Notes under the pieces: model-generated
Told to the model about the DNA's origin: nothing
The model's input: only the letters and a program-made list of their open reading frames with translations
Databases searched by the model: none
Shown here: in pieces, positions 1 through 6,651 of the stretch
How positions within the stretch are numbered: the first letter of the stretch is position 1
How the letters are laid out: the number at the start of each line of letters is the position of its first letter
Made by a program: the position numbers and the translations under genes
Source of the DNA: Dysgonamonadaceae bacterium
GTDB taxonomy: Bacteria > Bacteroidota > Bacteroidia > Bacteroidales > Azobacteroidaceae
Direction of reading: 5' to 3'
Assembly: GCA_031258895.1 (NCBI GenBank)
Contig: JAIRMF010000068.1
Location: 1 to 11,881 of the forward strand
DNA: 11,881 nt

Positions 1-414
1 GGCACAAGCGGTACCCTGTACCTTTACAGCGGCAGCAATACCATCGGCGATGTTGCATGGTATGAAGGTAATAACGCCGCAAGCGATAATACCAACGGTT
101 CTAATTACGGAACCAAGGAAGTAGCAACGAAGGACCCTAATGATCTTGGTCTTTACGATATGAGCGGGAATCTTTGGGAATGGTGTTGGGACGAGTTAGG
201 TGGCTATGTAGATTGCTGCATTGAGAATCCTGATTCTTACGATCTAAGTAATACAGACTTCCTTAACTTCTTAAGTGAGGGTTCTTATCGCGTCATACGC
301 GGCGGCAACTGGATCTACAACGAGTCCTACTGCCACGTCTCTTATCGCTCCGACTACTACCCGAACTACCGCTACGACCATGTCGGCTTCCGGGTTGCGT
401 GCAAAGGGGACTGA
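1..414 (+). CDS. FGE-sulfatase (SUMF1-like) domain protein, C-terminal part, possible DGR target
   Basis: The frame is open from the left edge, so only the last 137 residues are present. They match the C-terminal half of the formylglycine-generating-enzyme fold: a YSGSN..GDVAWY segment near residues 9-21, GTKE with DPNDLGLYDMSGNLWEWCWDE at about 39-64, and the closing RVIRGGNW ... GFRVAC at about 98-134. In Bacteroidetes this fold is common in secreted or surface proteins of unknown ligand and in DGR variable proteins; true sulfatase activation is unlikely to be inferable from the C-terminus alone. The final ~30 codons differ sharply in codon ending from the rest (see the separate entry). The N-terminus, any signal peptide and the neighbours to the left are outside the window. 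Family assignment is firm, function is not. Confidence 0.9.
   Translation, partial: GTSGTLYLYSGSNTIGDVAWYEGNNAASDNTNGSNYGTKEVATKDPNDLGLYDMSGNLWEWCWDELGGYVDCCIENPDSYDLSNTDFLNFLSEGSYRVIRGGNWIYNESYCHVSYRSDYYPNYRYDHVGFRVACKGD
298..393 (+). other. Candidate DGR variable region (VR) in the FGE-domain protein
   Basis: Between RGGNW and GFR, 19 of 24 codons (313-384) end in C, against 4 of 16 in the codons at 241-288. Fourteen of them (ATC, TAC, AAC, TCC, CAC, GAC) can be reached from AAC by changing only the adenines, which is the known outcome of DGR mutagenic retrohoming. The constant residues between them (C, R, P, G, F) sit where DGR target proteins of the C-type-lectin fold keep their scaffold. 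No template repeat and no reverse transcriptase are visible in the window, so this is a candidate. The alternative is an ordinary FGE-family C-terminus, which often has N/Y/D-rich loops here. Confidence 0.5.
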
Positions 415-442
415 AAAGAATTCGTTTTGTTGGTGAAAAAAC

Positions 443-478
443 GCCCCTGAAAGTTTTGTATCTAAAACTTTCGGGGGC
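443..478. terminator. Long hairpin after the FGE-domain gene
   Basis: Bases 443-457 (GCCCCTGAAAGTTTT) pair with 464-478 over 15 positions with one G-T wobble and a 6-base loop (458-463). It starts 28 bases after the stop codon. On the + strand the following bases are ATTTCAAAAT, a poor T-run. On the - strand the hairpin is followed by GTTTTTTC, a good T-run, so it may terminate in both directions. DGR targets also often carry a hairpin or cruciform just after the variable region, which is a second possible role. Confidence 0.65.
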
Positions 479-512
479 ATTTCAAAATCAAGAGGCCCGC
501 TCTTCTATCTAA

Positions 513-611
513 TCAAACCCAGAGAACAAGTTAGTGATCCGGATTAATCAAATCCGCCAGGCGGGTTAGAAACAGTTCGCGATGGTCGTCCACAGGTAAT
601 TGCCCTAACAT
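513..611 (-). pseudogene. IS5/IS1182-like transposase, N-terminal remnant
   Basis: The minus strand from ATG at 611 reads MLGQLPVDDHRELFLTRLAD followed by LINPDH and a TAA at 533-531. This resembles the start of Bacteroidetes DDE transposases of the IS5/IS1182 type, which begin roughly MLGK..., then ...LINP.HELVLLA.KIDW. Past the stop the frame still reads LVL (530-522), so the TAA stands where the family has Glu; a second stop follows at 515-513 and similarity then ends. About 30 of an expected several hundred residues remain. No IS end could be placed. It is a dead fragment marking an old insertion between the FGE-domain gene and the sugar-nucleotide operon. The family call is from memory of the motif. 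Confidence 0.6.
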
Positions 612-705
612 AATTTTCCACTTCTTAGTTTATACTTATTAATCGGTATCGTTGACTGTTCATTCACACCACCATAGTGCCGGTCGTGATTACATATGAG
701 AATAT

Positions 706-736
706 TTTGCGGGACTGGAAAATTTATCTACCTTTG
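706..736 (+). promoter_or_regulatory. Bacteroidetes sigma-ABfr-type promoter for the pglE-pglF operon
   Basis: TTTG at 706-709 and TACCTTTG at 729-736 are separated by exactly 19 bases, the spacing known for the Bacteroidetes -33/-7 promoter. Transcription would start near 743. This lies downstream of the ATG at 696 and so supports the ATG at 780 as the real start of the aminotransferase. Confidence 0.75.
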
Positions 737-779
737 TTTCTGCAATATTGCAAAGATCCCAATATCTATTTTTCAAAAA

Positions 780-1946
780 ATGCACAGTTCGCCTACTAAA
801 ACGTCAGCAGGGAAAAAACGGATACATCTTTCCCTTGCCCATATCGGTAGCGTTGAACAGGAATTTGTGCTTGAAGCGTTCGACGCCGGCTGGGTTACTT
901 CGCTCGGACCGAATGTCGACGGCTTTGAGCATGACATTGCGTCGTTTCTCGGCGAAAATGTTCGTGTGGCGGCTCTAAGTGCGGGAACAGCGGCTCTGCA
1001 TCTCGGTCTGATTTTGCTCGGCGTCGGCGCCGGCGATGAAGTTATCTGTCAGAGTTTCACATTTTCGGCGTCAGCCAATCCGATAAAATATCTCGGCGCC
1101 AAACCGGTATTCGTGGACAGCGAAAAGACAACGTGGAACATGTCGTCCCAACTTTTGGAAACGGCAATCGAGGACAGAATACGGAAAACAGGCAAACGTC
1201 CGAAAGCTATCATCCCTGTGCACATCTACGGAATGCCTGCCCGTATGAACGAAATACTTGCGATAGCGAAACATTACGATATTCCTGTCCTGGAAGACGC
1301 CGCCGAAGCACTCGGCTCAAAGTATGAAAACCGTGCATGTGGTACGTTTGGCGATATTGCCGCCCTGTCGTTCAATGGTAACAAGATCATTACCACTTCC
1401 GGTGGCGGTGCGCTTGTTTCGGTCAACAGCGAATTTGTAAGCCGTGCAATTTTCCTTGCCTCACAGGCTCGTGATGCAGCGCCTTACTATCAACATTCAC
1501 ACGTTGGATACAACTATCGTTTGAGCAATGTCTGTGCAGGAATCGGGCGTGGACAGATGATGGTACTGCCGGACAGGGTCGAGCGGCGCAGGGCTAATAA
1601 CCTGTATTACCGCAACCGGCTGTCCGGAATTACGGGAATTGAGTTTCAGACGGAACCTGACGGTTGCTTTTCCAATTACTGGCTGACCGCAATGTTGGTC
1701 AATCCGGATGCAAGCGGCGGAATTACCTGCGAGTATCTGCGTGAGGCTTTAGAAAAGGAGAACATCGAGTCGCGCCCATTGTGGAAACCGTTACATCTTC
1801 AGCCTGTCTTTGCCGATTGTCCGTTTTACGGTGACGGAACATGCGAATCGCTTTTTGAACGAGGTATTTGTCTGCCTTCCGGTTCGACATTGACGGAGAC
1901 TGACCTTTTTCGCGTGACAGATATTATAAACCGTACGATAGATTAG
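780..1946 (+). CDS. pglE: DegT/DnrJ/EryC1-family PLP sugar aminotransferase (PglE-like)
   Basis: Fold-type I PLP enzyme that would aminate the 4-keto group of a UDP-4-keto-6-deoxy-HexNAc, giving the 4-amino sugar used for bacillosamine-type glycans; cytoplasmic. Counting from the ATG at 780 (388 residues, family size), SAGTAAL at about 67-73 binds the PLP phosphate, the Asp in VLEDAAEALGS (about 173) faces the pyridine nitrogen, and Lys at about 202 in NGNKIITTSGGG forms the Schiff base. YNYRLSNV is the usual later motif. The frame is open back to an ATG at 696, but the extra 28 residues are unlike the family and overlap the promoter, so 780 is preferred. The dehydratase gene follows after 3 bases, so the two are co-transcribed and act in sequence. 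The exact substrate is inferred from the neighbour; a UDP-QuiNAc4N or perosamine-type role is possible. Confidence 0.88.
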   Translation: MHSSPTKTSAGKKRIHLSLAHIGSVEQEFVLEAFDAGWVTSLGPNVDGFEHDIASFLGENVRVAALSAGTAALHLGLILLGVGAGDEVICQSFTFSASANPIKYLGAKPVFVDSEKTTWNMSSQLLETAIEDRIRKTGKRPKAIIPVHIYGMPARMNEILAIAKHYDIPVLEDAAEALGSKYENRACGTFGDIAALSFNGNKIITTSGGGALVSVNSEFVSRAIFLASQARDAAPYYQHSHVGYNYRLSNVCAGIGRGQMMVLPDRVERRRANNLYYRNRLSGITGIEFQTEPDGCFSNYWLTAMLVNPDASGGITCEYLREALEKENIESRPLWKPLHLQPVFADCPFYGDGTCESLFERGICLPSGSTLTETDLFRVTDIINRTID

Positions 1947-1949
1947 ATT

Positions 1950-3134
1950 ATGAAGGATAAGAACGGTTTTTTATACAAATTTCCAAGCATTGCCGAAAGA
2001 ATGTTCCGTAAAGACGCCACATCACCTCTCGGAGGAGGGATCGTTGATTCGGCGTCCATCGTTGAAGAGTTGTTCTGCCGGACGACAATTTCGATCGATA
2101 CGGAAAAAATAAGCCGTTGCCTGCAAGACAAAACCGTGATGATAACCGGCGCCGCGGGTTCCATAGGCAGCGGAATTGTCGACCTGTTAAGCGTCTTTGA
2201 AGTAAAAAAACTTCTACTGTGCGACATTGCCGAGAGTCCGCTTTACCGGTTAAGTCTTGAACTTGATGACAATCACCCTGATTTACAATACAGTGTTCTG
2301 CTTGCCGATGTAAAAAATCGTGATCGTATGTGTAGAATTTTCGAGCGATACCGGCCGGAATATGTTTTTCACGCTGCTGCCTGCAAGCATGTCCCGATGA
2401 TGGAGGATCATCCCTGCGAGGCGGCGCTGACCAATGTTTTCGGCACGAAAACGGTTGCCGATCTTGCAGCGCGATTCGGTGCGGAATGTTTTGTTATGAT
2501 TTCAACCGACAAGGCTGTTCATCCCGGAAATGTGATGGGAGCTACCAAGCGTATTGCCGAAATATATGTGCAATCACTAAGAGGTGATACACGGTTTATA
2601 ACGACGCGTTTTGGGAATGTGCTTTGTTCTAACGGGTCCGTTGTTCCGCGATTCAGGGAGCAGATACTGCGGGGCGGACCGGTTACGGTGACTCATCGCG
2701 ATGTGGTTCGCTATTTTATGACCATTCCCGAAGCCTGTGGTCTTGTTCTTGAAGCAAGCGCTATGGGGTTGGGAGGAGAGGTTTTCGTTTTTGATATTAG
2801 CGAACCGGTAAAGATTATTAATCTTGCCGAAAAGATGATTCGTTTGTCGGGATATGAGCCGTATAAGGATATAGATATAAAAATAACCGGCCTTCGAGCT
2901 GGGGAAAAACTCCACGAAGAAATTCTTTACAATCGCGAAAATGCCGAGAATACGCCCAACAGTAAAATCAAAATCGGAAAAGTTGAATGTCCTGATCCCG
3001 AAAAGGTGCGTATCTCTCTCGAAGAACTGCGGAACAACGCGGAAAACGGTGATGACCTTGCTACCGTGAAAACGATGAAGGAACTTATACCGGAGTTTAA
3101 GTCTTGCAATTCGATTTACAGTCAATTGGACTGA
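1950..3134 (+). CDS. pglF: UDP-GlcNAc 4,6-dehydratase, CapD/PglF-type, soluble form
   Basis: Extended SDR enzyme that converts UDP-GlcNAc to UDP-4-keto-6-deoxy-GlcNAc, the substrate for the aminotransferase encoded just upstream. The Rossmann motif TGAAGSIG is at residues 66-73, HAAACKHVPMME at about 141-152, STDKAV at 185-190 and MGATK at 196-200; the M-x-x-x-K in place of Y-x-x-x-K is typical of the CapD/PglF/FlaA1 group. RFGNVL and LRAGEKLHEE are the usual later motifs. The protein has 394 residues and lacks the N-terminal four-helix membrane domain of full-length PglF/CapD, but keeps about 60 residues of the linker before the nucleotide-binding domain, so it is probably cytoplasmic. Its last 13 bases overlap the convergent permease gene. 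The enzyme class is firm; whether the product feeds protein glycosylation or a capsule is not known. Confidence 0.9.
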   Translation: MKDKNGFLYKFPSIAERMFRKDATSPLGGGIVDSASIVEELFCRTTISIDTEKISRCLQDKTVMITGAAGSIGSGIVDLLSVFEVKKLLLCDIAESPLYRLSLELDDNHPDLQYSVLLADVKNRDRMCRIFERYRPEYVFHAAACKHVPMMEDHPCEAALTNVFGTKTVADLAARFGAECFVMISTDKAVHPGNVMGATKRIAEIYVQSLRGDTRFITTRFGNVLCSNGSVVPRFREQILRGGPVTVTHRDVVRYFMTIPEACGLVLEASAMGLGGEVFVFDISEPVKIINLAEKMIRLSGYEPYKDIDIKITGLRAGEKLHEEILYNRENAENTPNSKIKIGKVECPDPEKVRISLEELRNNAENGDDLATVKTMKELIPEFKSCNSIYSQLD

Positions 3135-4138
3135 TTTCTCTTATTTTTCATTATCACGTAAACAATCACGGGAGCGCCGATGAACGGCGTAATTGCGTTT
3201 AACGGCAGAAGACTTTTGCCGAAAGGGATTACCGTCATTAAGTTGCAGAGCAGGGCGACAATCGCTCCGGCGAGTATGGTGGAGGGCAGTAAAGTTTTCT
3301 GATTCGATGTTCCCGACAACATTCTGGCGATATGCGGAACGATAAGTCCGATGAAAGTTACCGGCCCGCAATATGCGGTAACTGTTGCGGTTAAATATCC
3401 TGTGATAAGGAGGATACAGATTCGTATATTGAGTATGTTCACTCCGAGGTTTGCTGCATAATTATCGCCGAGCAGCAGGGCGTTTAGGGGTTTAATCAGC
3501 AGCAGAGAGAAGAAAAGTCCGGAAAGGATGGTTATCGAATAGAGCGGCAGTTCGCTGTTGTGGACGTCTGAAAAACTGCCCATTCCCCACAGTACATAGG
3601 AACGGATACTGTCTGACGCCGCCATGGAATTAAGGGCGGCAATACCTGCCGAGGCGAGGTATCCGATGATAATTCCGATAATCATAACGAGTTCGCTGTT
3701 ACGGATGCGGATTGAGAAATAGAGTATTAGAAGCAGGACGGTTATGGAGCCTGCGAAAGCGGCTACGATAACTGAGAAGTGGCCTGAAAAATTCTGTCCG
3801 ATTATTCCCCCCGAGTATAGCATCACTATCGCGACGCCGAGATTTGCTCCGCTGCTGATACCGAGTATTGACGGTCCTGCGAGGGGGTTTCGGAACATGG
3901 TTTGCAGCAGCAGTCCGCTAACCGACAAGGCTGCTCCCGACAGCAGCGCCGTTATGGCCTGCGGGAGTCGTGACTGTAAAACGATGCTTTCCCACACATC
4001 ATGTTTGGCTTCCCTACCGAACAAAATATCAATTATCGTATTTTTTGGGATAGACACCGTTCCGTAGAAGAGATTGCAGAGGAAGAGGCCTGTCAGTGCA
4101 ATCGCAAATCCGGTAAAAGCGATGTGTTTGCGGTTCAT
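3122..4138 (-). CDS. FecCD/BtuC-family ABC transporter permease
   Basis: Inner-membrane permease of the iron-siderophore / cobalamin / heme importer family, 338 residues, the usual size, with about ten hydrophobic segments. Visible family signatures are RLPQAITALLSGAALSVSG with LLLQTMFRNPLAGPSILGIS after it (residues about 57-96), the GPVTFIGLIVPHIARML stretch (the loop that contacts the ATPase) and LPLNAITPFIGAPV near the C-terminus. It starts 3 bases after the DUF4293 stop, so it is read as the last gene of the bamD-rpoZ operon. The ATPase and the substrate-binding lipoprotein that it needs are not in the window. Substrate cannot be told from sequence. The 3' end overlaps the opposing dehydratase gene by 13 bases. 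Confidence 0.93.
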   Translation of the reverse strand: MNRKHIAFTGFAIALTGLFLCNLFYGTVSIPKNTIIDILFGREAKHDVWESIVLQSRLPQAITALLSGAALSVSGLLLQTMFRNPLAGPSILGISSGANLGVAIVMLYSGGIIGQNFSGHFSVIVAAFAGSITVLLLILYFSIRIRNSELVMIIGIIIGYLASAGIAALNSMAASDSIRSYVLWGMGSFSDVHNSELPLYSITILSGLFFSLLLIKPLNALLLGDNYAANLGVNILNIRICILLITGYLTATVTAYCGPVTFIGLIVPHIARMLSGTSNQKTLLPSTILAGAIVALLCNLMTVIPFGKSLLPLNAITPFIGAPVIVYVIMKNKRNQSN

Positions 4139-4141
4139 GTT

Positions 4142-4531
4142 TCATCTTAGCCTGTCGGCTGACCGCACTAATTTCTCATCTTTTTTAATTGCTGCGATAG
4201 CCATGATGATAAGCAGGAAGGCTATTAACGGGAGTGCGATCAGGGGGTTGTATGGTGTTTGTTCCTCCGTTTGCGTGGATCGCCATATCAGCACAGCATA
4301 CGAACAGGCGATAGCGAGCAGCGAGACGATGCAACTTTTCACCTGTTTATTTCGGTTTTTGAATTGGAAGACGGCGAGCAGCGAAAAGATGACCGAGAGT
4401 CCCCAGCCGGCATAAATCGGGATACGCCAGAGTAGTTGGAGGTTATCGGCGAGGCCGGTTGCTGGGGTGAACATAACGCCGGTCAACAGGGCGGCGATAA
4501 TCAGGTATAATGATTGAATACGCTGGATCAT
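4142..4531 (-). CDS. DUF4293 family membrane protein
   Basis: A 129-residue protein with four hydrophobic segments (about residues 7-22, 38-55, 65-83 and 97-115). It has the family's characteristic ends: MIQRIQSLYL at the start and IKKDEKLVRSADRLR at the close. The family is restricted to Bacteroidetes, has no known function, and typically sits next to rpoZ and bamD, as here. It lies 4 bases after the rpoZ stop and 3 bases before the permease start, so translation is probably coupled. Small integral inner-membrane protein of unknown role. Confidence 0.85.
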   Translation of the reverse strand: MIQRIQSLYLIIAALLTGVMFTPATGLADNLQLLWRIPIYAGWGLSVIFSLLAVFQFKNRNKQVKSCIVSLLAIACSYAVLIWRSTQTEEQTPYNPLIALPLIAFLLIIMAIAAIKKDEKLVRSADRLR

Positions 4532-4535
4532 ACGG

Positions 4536-4874
4536 TCAGTCGAATTCGTTAGTGTATTTTTCTTTGGCGGGGTTTCTGTATTGGAGTTTATGGTTTATAA
4601 ATTCCTGAGTAGCGATGAGGGATGGTTTGGGCAGTTTTTCGAAGAAGCGGGAAGTTTCGATTTGTTCTTTGTTTTCGAACACTTCTTCGAGGGTATCGGT
4701 AGAGGAGGCGAATTCTTGGAGTTTTTGTCCGAGTTCATATTTCATTTCTGCGGAGATTTCGTTTGCTCGTTTGCCGATGATTCTGACTGTTTCGTAGACA
4801 TTACCTGTTTCTTCCGACATTTTGATCATATCTCTGGTCACGGTGGTGTCGGGGGTTGATTTTCTGTAATTCAT
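4536..4874 (-). CDS. rpoZ: RNA polymerase omega subunit (Rpb6-like, Bacteroidetes type)
   Basis: Small subunit that supports assembly and stability of the core RNA polymerase by wrapping the beta' C-terminus. The 112-residue protein contains NVYETVRIIGKRANEIS (residues about 25-41), the core omega/Rpb6 helix with its R-A-x-x-I signature, and the Bacteroidetes-specific tail with KPSLIATQEFINHKLQYRNP. It lies 25 bases after the bamD stop, in the operon order bamD-rpoZ that is common in Bacteroidetes. No separate promoter is evident in the 25-base gap. Identification is from family pattern and context together. Confidence 0.87.
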   Translation of the reverse strand: MNYRKSTPDTTVTRDMIKMSEETGNVYETVRIIGKRANEISAEMKYELGQKLQEFASSTDTLEEVFENKEQIETSRFFEKLPKPSLIATQEFINHKLQYRNPAKEKYTNEFD

Positions 4875-4899
4875 GATGGTTGTTTTTTATTTTGGAATA

Positions 4900-5718
4900 T
4901 TAATTATTAAGTTCTTTTTCTATGTTGCTGTAAAATTTTTTTATTTCTTTGAGGTATTTACCTTCGGGAAATTCGTTTATGTATGAGAAATATTCGTCGA
5001 CGACGTCTCGGTATCGGTATTCTTTTTTTTCGTCCACGCTTTTGACTGCGATTTCGTATTTGGATTTCAGCATGTAGTACATAAAGTCTTCGCGATATTT
5101 GGAGAACGGGTAATCTCGGATAGCGTTTTGGGCGGTTATCACGCAGGAGAGGTAGTTTCCGCCCGGGAACGGGATGAGCAGGTATTCACCGAGGTTGTAG
5201 TAGAGTTTTACGGAGAGGAGTTCTTTGTATGCGAGTTTATCCTGCAATTCGAACAGTGCTGTTTGTGCGGATTCTTTATTTTCGCTTGTTGGGTATAGGT
5301 CGAGGAATGTTTGGAACTGTCTTATTGATTTGTAGGTATCGGTTTGGTCGAGTTGCGGGTTTGGGGAGTTGAGGTAGAGGGAGTAAGCGGAGAGGTAGTG
5401 TGCGGACTCGGCGTTTTTTCCTGTCGGGTACGATGTGAAATACGATTTAAAATATTCGGCGGCTGTTTGGTAATCTTTCATGTTGTAGTAACATTGTGCG
5501 ATCAGATGGAGCGCTTCTTCTCCTTTAGCGGTGTTACGGATTATTGGGATCATATCTTCGAGCAGTGTTGCGGCCCGGCTGAATTTTCCTTGTTCGAAGC
5601 ACGTTTTGGCGTACGAGAGTTTGGTGTTGTAATCGGTAGATTTCAGCACTTTATTGTACTCTCCGCAGGACAGGAGTAGCAGTGAGATGATGATTAGGAG
5701 GATGTTTCCGGACTTCAT
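4900..5718 (-). CDS. bamD: BamD (ComL/YfiO-like) outer-membrane assembly lipoprotein
   Basis: Essential lipoprotein of the BAM complex, which folds beta-barrel proteins into the outer membrane; periplasmic side. From the ATG at 5718 the protein has 272 residues: a signal peptide with lipobox LLSC and lipidated Cys18, then tetratricopeptide-like helical pairs such as AKTCFEQGKFSRAATLLEDM, CYYNMKDYQTAAEYFKSYF and FQTFLDLYPTSENKESAQ. The frame is open back to an ATG at 5739, but that start would put seven charged residues before the signal and overlaps the -7 box, so 5718 is chosen. First gene of the bamD-rpoZ-DUF4293-permease operon. The CGEYNKVLKS sequence after the lipid anchor is typical of Bacteroidetes BamD. 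Confidence 0.92.
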   Translation of the reverse strand: MKSGNILLIIISLLLLSCGEYNKVLKSTDYNTKLSYAKTCFEQGKFSRAATLLEDMIPIIRNTAKGEEALHLIAQCYYNMKDYQTAAEYFKSYFTSYPTGKNAESAHYLSAYSLYLNSPNPQLDQTDTYKSIRQFQTFLDLYPTSENKESAQTALFELQDKLAYKELLSVKLYYNLGEYLLIPFPGGNYLSCVITAQNAIRDYPFSKYREDFMYYMLKSKYEIAVKSVDEKKEYRYRDVVDEYFSYINEFPEGKYLKEIKKFYSNIEKELNN

Positions 5719-5736
5719 GCGATGGAATTTACGGCA

Positions 5737-5769
5737 CAAAGGTAATCATTTCCTTTGAGGTGAGAAAAA
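5737..5769 (-). promoter_or_regulatory. Promoter of the bamD operon
   Basis: On the minus strand TACCTTTG at 5744-5737 matches the -7 box TAnnTTTG. About 19 bases upstream lies TTTTTC (5769-5764), a near match to the -33 TTTG. The start site would be near 5730, giving a short leader before the ATG at 5718. Confidence 0.6.
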
Positions 5770-5859
5770 TTTCGGCTGTTTTTTCTCGAACCGGCGTTAT
5801 TTGGGGTTTTCCGGAGGCATAATTATTTTTTGTGTTTTTGGTTACCGGTTTATTTTTTG

Positions 5860-6543
5860 TTAGGGTATGAAAGCCGGCATGATGTCGGACCATGTTCCTC
5901 TTTCTCCTTTTATATTTTGCCAGCATATTGCGAAGTATGCTTTTTTACCTCGTTCTTCTTCCTGGAATATGATGATTTGCGGTGTTCTTGTTGCGAACAG
6001 GACTTTTGTAAGTTTGGATTGGGTTTCCGGTTTTTCGTCGAGGATGTCGTATACGATGAATGCTCCGCTGATTCCGTAGGGTTTGGCTTTAGATTTTTTA
6101 TCGTTTTTTTCCGTTTTTGGTTGGTCATGGAATGAGAGTTTCAGTTGTCTGTTACCGGCTCCTGTTATGTAGAGGAAGGGGATTGTTTCGGGTCTTCCGA
6201 TGGGGGTTTTTGTGGGGTCTTTGATGTGCAGTTTGAGGGATGTTTTATCGTCGTCTGTTATGACGGGGTTACGGAGTTTGAAGTTTACGAGTTCGCGGAT
6301 TTTGGCCACGAGGTTTGTTCTGTTTTTGTTTTTTCTCAATGTTATTGGTTTTGTTCTTGCGGGGCTGTAGGCGAGGTTGACGGATGCTTCGAAACTTTTT
6401 ACGGCGTTTGCTATTTCGGTGTATTCGTTTTGGGAGATATTCCATTTGGTAAGGTTATTGGATATTACCGTCTCAAAATTTTTACCGAATGACACTAAGT
6501 CTTTGTCTTTTGTAGGGATATAATCCACGTATCTCTTACTCAT
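5860..6543 (-). CDS. Conserved Bacteroidetes protein of unknown function, fn3-like C-terminus
   Basis: A 227-residue protein without signal peptide or membrane segment. Residues 1-75 form a helical N-terminal part (YIPTKDKDLVSFGKNFETVI ...), residues about 75-115 contain RTNLVAKIRELVNFKLRNP and the following ITDDDKTSLKLHIKDPTKTPIGRPE, and the end has FATRTPQIIIF and CWQNIKGERGTWSDI, which resembles the closing strands of a fibronectin-type-III-like domain. I recall this architecture as a widespread hypothetical protein of Bacteroidetes, with no assigned function. It is divergent from dapA; its upstream region contains the 21-base repeat array. It is lysine-rich (several KK and RKNKNR runs), which may point to contact with nucleic acid, but that is only a guess. 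Confidence 0.8.
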   Translation of the reverse strand: MSKRYVDYIPTKDKDLVSFGKNFETVISNNLTKWNISQNEYTEIANAVKSFEASVNLAYSPARTKPITLRKNKNRTNLVAKIRELVNFKLRNPVITDDDKTSLKLHIKDPTKTPIGRPETIPFLYITGAGNRQLKLSFHDQPKTEKNDKKSKAKPYGISGAFIVYDILDEKPETQSKLTKVLFATRTPQIIIFQEEERGKKAYFAICWQNIKGERGTWSDIMPAFIP

Positions 6544-6611
6544 GGTGATTTACTTTTAAAAAATTTACACTGATCCTTGTTTATGATTGCCTGTTGACTG
6601 TAATTTTGATG

Positions 6612-6619
6612 CAAAGGTA
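6612..6619 (-). promoter_or_regulatory. -7 box upstream of the 227-residue protein gene
   Basis: TACCTTTG on the minus strand, 68 bases before the ATG at 6543. No good -33 TTTG is found 19-21 bases further upstream; that region reads ACGAC. The adjacent repeat array begins 32 bases beyond the box. Confidence 0.5.
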
Positions 6620-6651
6620 AGTATTTTTTTTATATCTGTCGTTATACTTCT

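Larger units (their letters stand above)
415..705. other. Intergenic stretch with hairpin and IS remnant
   Basis: Apart from the hairpin and the transposase remnant, I see only short inverted repeats (AAGAG/CTCTT around 490-504; CCGCCAGGCGG around 555-565). There is no adenine-rich copy of the variable region, so no DGR template here, and no intact gene. Confidence 0.6.

Noticed and set aside
415..705. DGR template repeat close to the variable region
   Set aside because: No adenine-rich copy of 298-393 was seen here or elsewhere in the window by eye.
696..779. Upstream ATG at 696 as the start of the aminotransferase
   Set aside because: The added 28 residues do not resemble the family and the segment contains a good promoter; start at 780 gives the usual length.
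2577..3125. Minus-strand frame of 182 codons inside the dehydratase gene
   Set aside because: It is a shadow of a strongly conserved + strand gene and has no family features.
5719..5739. Upstream ATG at 5739 as the start of bamD
   Set aside because: It overlaps the -7 box and adds residues ahead of a normal lipoprotein signal peptide that begins at 5718.
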